Part shown: piece after piece, positions 50,591 to 59,404 of the stretch
How positions within the stretch are numbered: position 1 is the stretch's first letter
Layout of the letters: every line of letters begins with the position of its first letter
Source of the DNA: Anaerolineales bacterium UBA6055
GTDB lineage: Bacteria > Chloroflexota > Anaerolineae > Aggregatilineales > Phototrophicaceae
Assembly: GCA_002428985.1 (NCBI GenBank)
Contig: DIYL01000015.1
Span: 248,001 to 312,000, forward strand
Length of the DNA: 64,000 nucleotides
Direction of reading: 5' to 3'
Made by a program: the position numbers and the translations under genes
Notes under the pieces: model-generated
What the model was told of the DNA's origin: nothing
Database searches by the model: none
What the model saw: only the letters and a program-made list of their open reading frames with translations

Positions 50591-53471
50591 AAATAATGAC
50601 TTGCAACCCGACAATCTCGATAATAACGAGAGTCACGATGAAATCCCCGCAGATGACTTACGCTTTGCGCCATCTACAGAACACGAAGTAGGCAACTCAG
50701 CCGTCGATAAAGAAACTATCGATACATCCAATGCCAATACAAACGAAATTGAAGAAGAATCTGATAATACTGAACAAGAAAATCGAACATTTGAGGATTT
50801 AACACTCGCCGAGCTTACGAGCCAATTATTACGATCACCCCAAAAAACATGGCGAGCAATCACGAATGTCACCAATGCACCCCGTGAATCAGAATATACA
50901 ACATCTGTACCGATTCCTATTCCAGATACACCTACCCGTAAGCCTGATGTAGTATCGACAGTTGATCTTAACACGTTACCTGAGCCTGAAAAGCTGGAAG
51001 AGGTTCTTTCCTTCCGCCCAACTCGCAAGCAAATTCAATTAGGCTTATATATTTTAGCGGTAATTTTTGGTATTTTAGGTAGTCGCTTACTATTAGGCGC
51101 CGAGAATGTAAGACGTACAGAGTCTAATGCGTTATTTGTCGGCGCGCCATATCTATGGATTGCCTTTTTTATCTGGCTCGGAGCTGAGCTTTATGGGCAT
51201 TGGGAATCACTCGTCAATTGGTGGAACCGCAGTGACCGCTTGACACAAGTTCGCTGGGTCTTACGATCGATTCCCGTATTTATATGGTTAACTGCCGTAC
51301 TCCGTATTACTGATTCGATGACAGCACCTGCCGAGTTTGCGCTTGGTCTTGTTCAGGTTGCGCTTGGTCGCATTTTACTCGGTGTCATTTTATGGTTACT
51401 CATCGAACTTCTCGTATTTGTCATTCGTTTGATAGCCAAACAAAATCCCGATGCGGTATCCAATTGGACAACACCGGATCATCTTCCAGTGCCCGAAGAC
51501 AATACCTATACATTATTGCTAGATTTACGCCAAATCACCTTTACTCGCCTTCTATTATTCACATTGGCAACAGCTTGTAGCATTGTGGTGTGGATTGGCA
51601 CACCAAATAATACGATCGCCCCACCGATTATCGCACTATGGTTTCTCAGTGCTGCTTTATGGGGTTTTGCATTTGCCCCCCTTCAATCAAGCATCTTTGA
51701 CTGGGCAACCGAAAAACTCGATATGTTACGTCGATTCAGTTGGCACGATAACATCGGCTATATTCTGGTATTCATTGCAATCATGATTTTAGGTTTCGGT
51801 TTCCGATTTGCACAACTAGATAGCTTACCACAAGAAATGACAAGCGATCACGTTGAGAAAATCCTCGACTCTTACCGTGTATATAATGGCGAATTCAACA
51901 TCTTCTTTGCGAATAATGGTGGACGTGAGCCAATCCAGATGTATTTGATGGCATTATTCACGAATATACCGGGACTCGACTTCAATCATTTCACGCTCAA
52001 GCTGTTAGCAGCGATTCAGAGTCTAATTACCTTACCAATTCTCGTATGGCTTGGCCTTGAGTTAATGGGTAAAGAACGTAGACAATTCGGCATTGTCGTC
52101 GGGTTAACATTAGCTGGATTAGTTGCCGTGAGTTACTGGCATGTAGCAATTTCACGTCAAGCCCTGCGTATCGTCATGACCCCCATATTTACATCGCTAT
52201 TGCTCATCTACCTCGCCAGAGCCATGCGCTATAATCGTCGTTCCGACTTCATCAAAGTGGCGTTAATTCTAGGGTTTGGCTTATACGCCTATCAAGCAGT
52301 CCGGATGTTACCTGTTGTTGTCGTGGTCGGAGTTGTAATCGCAGTGATGATCCGCAATATCTCATGGCGCGAACGACTTGTTTACGGTGTGAATCTAACT
52401 GTGTTAGTATTTATATCCTTCATGGTCTTCTTGCCGATGCTCCATTATTCAAGCGAAGATCCCGACCACTTCTGGCGACGAACAGCCGGACGTATTCTAG
52501 GCGATGATATTATAACCGAGCAACGTCCTGATGGTACGATTGTTGAACGTCGTGCTTCACCAGAAGAGCAAGCCGCGGCATTTAATGGTAATGTGCCTAT
52601 TCTGATGACAAACGTCCGTAATGCGATACTCATGTTCAATTGGAAGGGTGATGTTGGCTGGATTAGTGGCGTGCCAAATGAACCAGCAATGGATACATAT
52701 ACTGGCACGTTCCTGATACTTGGTCTAGCAGGATGGATGGTATTCATGGTCAGATCGCGCGATCCTGTCATCTGGCTGATTCCAGTGATGATTTTTATCA
52801 TGCTCTTACCATCAGCATTATCTATCGCATATCCACTCGAAAATCCGAGTCACACTCGGACAAGTGGCGCAATACCACCCGCTTACCTGATCGCTGCGTT
52901 TTCTCTCACTGTGATTGCCTTCAGGTTTACTGAAACCCTGACAAAGCGCGTTGGTAAGGTGGTTGGATTTGTATTTATTGGGGCTATTGTCATATTTGCG
53001 AATGCACAAAATACAGCGTTGTACTTCGACCAATATCCACCGATCTATATCGATTCGTCGTATCCGTATAGTGAAGCTGGTCAACGCTTACGAGGATTTG
53101 CCGAAAGCGATGGTAGTTACGGCAATGCATTTATGATTGCATATCCGCATTGGTGGGGACATCGAGCCATTGGGATTGCTAGTGGAGAACCTTGGTGGCC
53201 AAATGGCATTGTTACTTTGAATGATGTGCCTCGTTTTATGAACAATGCAATGCTACAACAAGGTACATTCCGACTGGATCCTGACAAAGATTTACTATTT
53301 TTCTATTCGCCGGATGATGAAGCGACATCGTTCCAACTTAATACATGGTTTCCAGAAGGGCGCGAACAAGAAGTACAATCCTATCATCCTGACGATAGCT
53401 ATAGGCTGTATCGTGTACCATTTTTAGGTCAGGCAAAGTTAGCAGAATTTGTCGCTAATAATCTCAGGTAA
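50583..53471 (+). CDS. GT-C-like membrane protein with long acidic N-terminus, 962 aa
   Basis: The first 150 residues are soluble, acidic and of low complexity (Asn/Asp/Glu/Thr rich). About fourteen helices follow. After the fifth or sixth helix the segment GFRFAQLDSLPQEMTSDHVEKILDSYRVYNGEFNIFFANNGGREPIQMYL contains the acidic first-loop motif (SDH) seen in GT39-like enzymes. Later helices include YWHVAISRQALRIVMTP, a family landmark. The C-terminal 170 residues are soluble (YPYSEAGQRLRGFAESDGSYGNAFMIAYPHWWG). It overlaps the methyltransferase gene by 8 bases, so is cotranslated. It is probably a polyprenyl-phosphate-sugar-dependent glycosyltransferase. Confidence 0.78.
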   Translation: MPENNDLQPDNLDNNESHDEIPADDLRFAPSTEHEVGNSAVDKETIDTSNANTNEIEEESDNTEQENRTFEDLTLAELTSQLLRSPQKTWRAITNVTNAPRESEYTTSVPIPIPDTPTRKPDVVSTVDLNTLPEPEKLEEVLSFRPTRKQIQLGLYILAVIFGILGSRLLLGAENVRRTESNALFVGAPYLWIAFFIWLGAELYGHWESLVNWWNRSDRLTQVRWVLRSIPVFIWLTAVLRITDSMTAPAEFALGLVQVALGRILLGVILWLLIELLVFVIRLIAKQNPDAVSNWTTPDHLPVPEDNTYTLLLDLRQITFTRLLLFTLATACSIVVWIGTPNNTIAPPIIALWFLSAALWGFAFAPLQSSIFDWATEKLDMLRRFSWHDNIGYILVFIAIMILGFGFRFAQLDSLPQEMTSDHVEKILDSYRVYNGEFNIFFANNGGREPIQMYLMALFTNIPGLDFNHFTLKLLAAIQSLITLPILVWLGLELMGKERRQFGIVVGLTLAGLVAVSYWHVAISRQALRIVMTPIFTSLLLIYLARAMRYNRRSDFIKVALILGFGLYAYQAVRMLPVVVVVGVVIAVMIRNISWRERLVYGVNLTVLVFISFMVFLPMLHYSSEDPDHFWRRTAGRILGDDIITEQRPDGTIVERRASPEEQAAAFNGNVPILMTNVRNAILMFNWKGDVGWISGVPNEPAMDTYTGTFLILGLAGWMVFMVRSRDPVIWLIPVMIFIMLLPSALSIAYPLENPSHTRTSGAIPPAYLIAAFSLTVIAFRFTETLTKRVGKVVGFVFIGAIVIFANAQNTALYFDQYPPIYIDSSYPYSEAGQRLRGFAESDGSYGNAFMIAYPHWWGHRAIGIASGEPWWPNGIVTLNDVPRFMNNAMLQQGTFRLDPDKDLLFFYSPDDEATSFQLNTWFPEGREQEVQSYHPDDSYRLYRVPFLGQAKLAEFVANNLR

Positions 53472-53490
53472 TACTGAGGATTATACAGTG

Positions 53491-53519
53491 TTGGCATGTA
53501 TACAAAACGGGGATAGAGT
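53491..53519 (+). promoter_or_regulatory. Predicted promoter of the YYY operon
   Basis: TTGGCA (53491-53496) and TAGAGT (53514-53519) are spaced by 17 bases in the 86-base gap before the giant gene. It would allow separate expression of the last three genes. Confidence 0.4.
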
Positions 53520-53557
53520 ACCTGTAGGTGTAATTGATTACTGAGGCGTAACCACCG

Positions 53558-56500
53558 ATGAAAAACTTTATTGCAATTATTTTACTCATTCTAGTCATGC
53601 TCTACGCTGGTTTCCTGCGTTATACAGGGCAAAATTGGGATGATTTTACCTATTCACATCCAGATGAACGCTTTCTTACGCTCAATCTACTGCCTCAAGT
53701 CGGTGGGGGTAACGAGTATACGCCTGATGAGAGGAACTTCCCTGCACAAAAAATTGTCATCCCTGTTGATGGCACAATTGTACGCAATGTAATTGATCTA
53801 CAAAACTCAACCACTGCAACTGTCGGTGTCGTGCGCGATAGTTTTGCTCATGATGTTGCTCGTTGGTTAGTCGATGAATCCCAAATCACCGTCTTTGATA
53901 ATTCCGTTGTTGCCACCACCTCCCTGCAAGCTTATGAAGTTGACTCAGTCATCGTCAGTAGTAGTGAAAATCTAGTTGGCAATGTCATCACCACAGCAGG
54001 AATTTTGACATCACAAGAATTGCAGTCAATTCGTTGTAATCATTTTAATCCGAATACCAATGGTATCGGTGGATTCTTCGATACGCACTGCTCCAACCTC
54101 AACCCACACCAAGCTGGGCAAGGGTTCTATACTTACGGCACATTCCCATTATTTATCGCACATTTTGCTAGTGATTTCATTCGTGGAGAATCGCAAGCAG
54201 GTAATCCTCTATTTGATTGGCAAGGTGGACATCTGGTATGGCGTGGGATGTCAATGATTTTCGACATGCTAGCGATACTTGTCATATTTGCCTTAGGTGC
54301 CCGTATTCATAATAGATGGGTTGGGTTACTAGCAGCGATAATGTATGCATCTGCCCCACTAGCCATCCAAAAAGCACACTTTGGCACAGTCAATGCTGTC
54401 GCATCATTTTTAGTCACTTTTGCCTTATATTGCGCCGTCGTTGTCCAACAACGAGGCAGTTTTTGGGCATATACACTCTTTGGCATTTTATGTGGTGCAG
54501 CTGTTGCAAGCCGGATTAACCTTGCACCATTAGCTGGTGTAATTGTCGTTGCAGCGGCCGTCAAAGCGGCTCCGATTTTCGACTCTAATCTCACTAATTC
54601 AGAACGTACTCGATTAATAGCTTATCATTTTATCGGTCTGGTTTTAGCAGGAGTCGGCGCATTTATCGCCTTCCGCATTTTCAATCCATATGCGTTTGAA
54701 GGACCGGGATTCTTTGGTATTTTCCCTAATGAACGTTGGCTAGCCAATATCGAGAGTGGAAGTCGTGGTGTAAGCGGATACCAAGATTCACCGCCGAACT
54801 TCCAATGGTTAGCACGTCCCCCATACATTTACCCATTGAAGGATATGCTCCTATGGTCAATGGGCTTAGGGTTTGGTGTATTAGCATGGTTCGGCTTTTC
54901 ATGGTCGAGTTATCGCCTTATTCGTAATCGCAAAGGTGCGGTTGCCAACATCTTACTAATCGCATGGATCACAGCATATTTCTTCGTACTGATGGGACGC
55001 ATCTGGGTAATGACTCCTCGTTACTATCTACCAATGTACGGTGCATTGGCAGTATTAGCTGGATGGACATTATGGGAACTCTATCAACATGCTCAGCGTG
55101 GTGATCGTGATTTACCAATTACACGAATATTGATGGGATTGATGGGGATCTTCTTAGGTGTTATCGGTTGGTATCAGGCGCTCAATGGAATCGCTGATGC
55201 GACATCTATCACAAGTATTGCGACCAGTGGCATCTTACTAGTCGTTGCTATTTTACCCCTTCTGAATAAACAACGCGCTATCATCCTCGGTGGATTCGCT
55301 GTCTTGTTCTCGATTTTATGGGGACTTATGTTTGGCAATATCTACCGCAATCAGACAACATTGGTTCAATCGTCGCGCTACATTTTCGAGCAAGTCCCCG
55401 GCGACTTTGCTATGAAAATTGATGGCACTGATGAATCTGTCCCTCTTATCAATCTTGCTGTGGTCAATAATGGCTATACCACCGCAGAACTTACAGGGAG
55501 TCTATTCGAGCGAGCCACCCGTTATACCGAGTCTGTTCCTGTCACCCTCAACTTTACATCCCCTGCTGACGGTACAATCAGTAGCGTTTTTGTACCACAT
55601 CTCGGTGATCCATTAGATGATCCCGACCCAGAGCGGCTTGAAATTCGGATTCGAACAGAAGGTATAACATTACCCATTGGCGAAGCAGTCTTAGAGCAAG
55701 ATTTCACCCGAGATGAACACCCGCTAGGGTCAGCTTATGAAATTCCATTTAATGTTCCTGTCGTTGTCGAAGCTGGCAAAAGCTATAGTTTTGAAGTCAT
55801 GATAACACAAGGTAGTGGTGATGTGATTGGATCAGGGTCAGTTGTTTTGACTGAAGGAGATTGGGATAATCGGGTTACATCAACTCAAATCTGTCAGCTT
55901 CCTGATGGATTAACTCTAGCCGATGAACCAGCATCCGGTCTTGTTCACTTCAATGATTGTCAGGGAAAACAACCATGGTTCTCGTTGGTGAATTCATATG
56001 ACCAATCGATGTCGTATCCTCTAGATAATCAACTGAAATATGATGATATTGTTAACTCACTCGATGTTGGTGATTATCTGACGATTGCAAGTAATCGCTT
56101 CTATGACACTGAACCACGTAATCGCGCACGTTGGCCTCTGACATCGTTGTACTATGATAAATTGTTTGCTGAGGAACTCGGCTACGAACTTGCTGCAGTT
56201 TTTGACGAGACATTTGAATTAGGTCCTTTCCGCGTATCCGATCAACATTTGCCTATTTATGATTCCCCTGCATGGCTGAATGAATTTGAAGCAGATGAAG
56301 CTTTCCATGTATACGATCATCCAGCAGTGTTCGTCTTCCGCAAAACTGAAGATTATTCCAGAGCCAAAGTAGAAGCTATCTTCTCAGAAGTATCGCTATT
56401 ACAAAGTCAAGAAATTGACGCATTTCAGAACGATACAATTCAGATGCTCGGCGTAATTAACTGGCCTTCGATAGATGCAGATCAAGCACCAACAGCACTC

Positions 56501-59404
56501 ATGTTGCCCGAAGATGCTTATGAGACACAAACACAAGGTGGTACATGGTCAGAACGTTTCTTCAGTGATAGTTTCATCAATACCAATCAAGTAGCGGGTG
56601 TCGTTATCTGGTATGTGACAATCTTTGCCTTCGGAGTAATCGCTTTCCCATTGGTCTTCTCACTATTCCCGAATATGGGCGATGGTGGTTATGGCGTTAG
56701 TAAACTTGTCGGATTATTGCTTGTTGCATGGTTTGCGTGGACGGTATCCAGCCTTAAAATCCCATTATGGTCGCAGACAGGTGTATTGATCTCCCTCGGT
56801 GTTTTGACTCTCCTAAGCGGGATTGTTGGTTATCGCAATCGTGTCAAACTCAAGGAATTCCTGCGTGATAGATGGCAAACATTGATGTGGATGGAAATCC
56901 TATATATTGTCGCATTTGCCTTTATGATCTTTGTCCGTCTGACCAACCCTGATTTATGGCATTTTGCTAAAGGCGGCGAAAAGCCAATGGACTTCGCCTA
57001 CCTCAATGGCGTTTTGAGAAGCACAACCTTCCCACCAATTGACCCATGGTTCGCGGGTGGATATATCAACTACTACTACTTTGGGTTTGTATTGGTTGGG
57101 TCGCCAGCTCTATTATTAGGTGTTGTCCCAGCGTTTGCTTACAATCTAATGATTCCGACCGTCTTTACAATGACGGGAATGGGCGCATTCTCGGGTGCAT
57201 TTAATATCGTATCCTTCTGGCGTGAACGTCCCGCCAGTGCAAAGCGCGATGATAGCACTCCCAAACGTAGACTCGGTAATCCATGGGTTGCAGGAATATT
57301 CGCTCTATTGCTTTGTGTTGTCTTAGGCAACTTAGACACTATTCGAGTAATCGGGAATGGCGTCGCCCAATTAGGTGGATACCAAGTGCCTCTGGGGCTC
57401 GAGAATTTCCTACTTGAAGAAGCTAAAGCCAATAACAATGGGCTTGATCTATCACCAGAAGAACAATTCGACATTGTTGAGCGAGCTGTCGAAAATAATA
57501 TCGTTGATCGCGTACGTTATGAGATCAATAATTCAGTCACCCTTGTATCTGGTATGACATTGGGTGTCGGGCGTGCCTTAACCGGAGATATACTACCAAT
57601 TGGTCATGATCGATGGTATTGGGGTCCGTCACGTGTTTTAGCCGAGACAAAGGGTGTTGAAGGCAATGCCATTACAGAAATGCCATACTTCACATTCCTC
57701 TATGGTGACCTCCACGCCCACATGATTAACATGACGTTGATTCTGTTAACTGTGTTATTCCTGTTTAATGAGCTCATTCAAGTTGGGCGTGATACTCGAG
57801 GCTACACAGAACGTTTCCTTGCGCTATCACTCGGTGCAATGTCAGTTGGTTTGATGCAAGCAACCAACACATGGGATTGGCCTTCGATGACGCTATTCTG
57901 TGTAATCGGTCTCAGTTATGTGTGGTATATCCGCTGGAAAGATACATTCCGACCTATAGATGGCTGGCAAATGTATGCTTTATCAGTTGGCATTATGGCT
58001 GTCGCTGTTGTAATTATGACCCTCTTCCTCGGTCAAATTGAATCTGATTTCAATGTGGTGATGCTTGCAGAAGTATTGCGCACGTTCCGGCTGGCTCTAA
58101 TTGCGATAATGGGACTAATTGTCTTATGGGTTATTAGCGCACATCTTCTTGTCCGTGCCTCAACAATTGACTTCTTAACAACAGTTGTTGGATTCCTAGT
58201 ATTGAGCCTTCTATTTGTCTTACCCTATTCCTCATGGTATGCGGCAACCTATAACAGTGTCGCGCCATGGACTGGCGGTAAAACGCCGCTCTGGGCATAT
58301 TTCGACATACACGGTATGTTCCTGTTCTTGATTGTTTCTTTACTTATCTGGGAAACAGCACGATGGATGCGCACAGTGCGTGTGGGTGTGTTGCGGGGTC
58401 GACAAAATATGGTCACAGGTATAATGATCATTACACTTATTGGCGGGCTCGGCACATTAGCGTTAGGAATCCTCGGTTATCAAGTTGCTCTAATCGTCCT
58501 ACCATTAATCGCATGGATAGCAATTCTATTCTTCCGCCCGTATCAATCACGTTCGATGCGATTTGTCCTAGTGCTTATTGGTCTAGCATTATCGATGACA
58601 CTAGGTGTCGAATTTGTCGTCATCGGTGGTGATATTGGTCGCCAAAACACCGTGTTTAAATTTTACATCCAAGCATGGTTATTATTTAGTGTCGCAGGTG
58701 GTGTGGCTGTTGCGTGGTTGTTCCAAGCGTCTGATTATTGGTCAAACCGTATTCGTTTTGCTTGGTATACCCCGTTTATCATCCTCTTTATCATTGCTGG
58801 ATTATATCCGGTCATGGCGACCCGTGCTCGTGCGCTCGATCGCATGGCACCAGATATTCCGTTGACGCTTAACGGATTGGATTATATGACAGCGGCAACA
58901 CATTATGAAACAGTGCAACTAGAAAATCGCGGTGAAGTCATTGACTTAAGTGTTGATCACGAGCTGATCCTGTGGATGCAAGAAAATGTTGAGGGATCGC
59001 CTGTTATCATAGAAGGGCGGAGTTTCCCCAGTGAATATCGTTGGAATGGGCGGTTTGCAATCAACACGGGATTACCATCAGTCCTCGGTTGGAACTTCCA
59101 TCAGAAACAACAACGTACATTTGACCCATTACCTCGTTGGGTAGATCAACGTGACTCCAATATTCGCATGTTCTATGATACGCCAAGCATTGACGAAGCG
59201 GTAAATGTATTGCATCACTATGATGTCAAATATATTATCAATAGCGTTCTTGAACGGGTACAAACAACACCTGAAGGACTCGATAAATTCGAGCGAATGG
59301 TTGACCAAGGGTTATTATCTGTCGCTTACGCGACAATCGGTGGCACAATCTACGAAGTTAATGAGGATGCAATCTTGGAATATCTTGTGGAGCGTTACCA
59401 GTGA
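53558..59404 (+). CDS. Giant GT-C plus YYY-domain (TIGR03662/DUF2298) membrane protein, 1948 aa
   Basis: The first half (1 to about 620) is GT39-like: one helix, then YSHPDERFLTLNLLP in the first outer loop, then about ten helices. Next is an outer beta-rich and mixed region (about 620-1000). From about 1010 to 1948 it is a YYY domain: the landmark motif FPPIDPWFAGG-YINYYYFG near 1165, EKPMDFA before it, a His-containing YGDLHAHMINM near 1385, FKFYIQAWLLF and LPSVLGWNFHQ near the end. This domain is known from Chloroflexi and archaea; its function is unknown. The fusion suggests the two halves act in one sugar-transfer step. Its stop overlaps the start of the next YYY gene by 4 bases (GTGA). 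Confidence 0.85.
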   Translation: MKNFIAIILLILVMLYAGFLRYTGQNWDDFTYSHPDERFLTLNLLPQVGGGNEYTPDERNFPAQKIVIPVDGTIVRNVIDLQNSTTATVGVVRDSFAHDVARWLVDESQITVFDNSVVATTSLQAYEVDSVIVSSSENLVGNVITTAGILTSQELQSIRCNHFNPNTNGIGGFFDTHCSNLNPHQAGQGFYTYGTFPLFIAHFASDFIRGESQAGNPLFDWQGGHLVWRGMSMIFDMLAILVIFALGARIHNRWVGLLAAIMYASAPLAIQKAHFGTVNAVASFLVTFALYCAVVVQQRGSFWAYTLFGILCGAAVASRINLAPLAGVIVVAAAVKAAPIFDSNLTNSERTRLIAYHFIGLVLAGVGAFIAFRIFNPYAFEGPGFFGIFPNERWLANIESGSRGVSGYQDSPPNFQWLARPPYIYPLKDMLLWSMGLGFGVLAWFGFSWSSYRLIRNRKGAVANILLIAWITAYFFVLMGRIWVMTPRYYLPMYGALAVLAGWTLWELYQHAQRGDRDLPITRILMGLMGIFLGVIGWYQALNGIADATSITSIATSGILLVVAILPLLNKQRAIILGGFAVLFSILWGLMFGNIYRNQTTLVQSSRYIFEQVPGDFAMKIDGTDESVPLINLAVVNNGYTTAELTGSLFERATRYTESVPVTLNFTSPADGTISSVFVPHLGDPLDDPDPERLEIRIRTEGITLPIGEAVLEQDFTRDEHPLGSAYEIPFNVPVVVEAGKSYSFEVMITQGSGDVIGSGSVVLTEGDWDNRVTSTQICQLPDGLTLADEPASGLVHFNDCQGKQPWFSLVNSYDQSMSYPLDNQLKYDDIVNSLDVGDYLTIASNRFYDTEPRNRARWPLTSLYYDKLFAEELGYELAAVFDETFELGPFRVSDQHLPIYDSPAWLNEFEADEAFHVYDHPAVFVFRKTEDYSRAKVEAIFSEVSLLQSQEIDAFQNDTIQMLGVINWPSIDADQAPTALMLPEDAYETQTQGGTWSERFFSDSFINTNQVAGVVIWYVTIFAFGVIAFPLVFSLFPNMGDGGYGVSKLVGLLLVAWFAWTVSSLKIPLWSQTGVLISLGVLTLLSGIVGYRNRVKLKEFLRDRWQTLMWMEILYIVAFAFMIFVRLTNPDLWHFAKGGEKPMDFAYLNGVLRSTTFPPIDPWFAGGYINYYYFGFVLVGSPALLLGVVPAFAYNLMIPTVFTMTGMGAFSGAFNIVSFWRERPASAKRDDSTPKRRLGNPWVAGIFALLLCVVLGNLDTIRVIGNGVAQLGGYQVPLGLENFLLEEAKANNNGLDLSPEEQFDIVERAVENNIVDRVRYEINNSVTLVSGMTLGVGRALTGDILPIGHDRWYWGPSRVLAETKGVEGNAITEMPYFTFLYGDLHAHMINMTLILLTVLFLFNELIQVGRDTRGYTERFLALSLGAMSVGLMQATNTWDWPSMTLFCVIGLSYVWYIRWKDTFRPIDGWQMYALSVGIMAVAVVIMTLFLGQIESDFNVVMLAEVLRTFRLALIAIMGLIVLWVISAHLLVRASTIDFLTTVVGFLVLSLLFVLPYSSWYAATYNSVAPWTGGKTPLWAYFDIHGMFLFLIVSLLIWETARWMRTVRVGVLRGRQNMVTGIMIITLIGGLGTLALGILGYQVALIVLPLIAWIAILFFRPYQSRSMRFVLVLIGLALSMTLGVEFVVIGGDIGRQNTVFKFYIQAWLLFSVAGGVAVAWLFQASDYWSNRIRFAWYTPFIILFIIAGLYPVMATRARALDRMAPDIPLTLNGLDYMTAATHYETVQLENRGEVIDLSVDHELILWMQENVEGSPVIIEGRSFPSEYRWNGRFAINTGLPSVLGWNFHQKQQRTFDPLPRWVDQRDSNIRMFYDTPSIDEAVNVLHHYDVKYIINSVLERVQTTPEGLDKFERMVDQGLLSVAYATIGGTIYEVNEDAILEYLVERYQ

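Noticed and set aside
54307..54594. Antisense frames of 60-130 codons across the GT-C and YYY genes (for example this one)
   Set aside because: They lie wholly inside strongly supported genes on the other strand, lack ribosome sites and show no recognisable domain; they are shadows of biased codon use.
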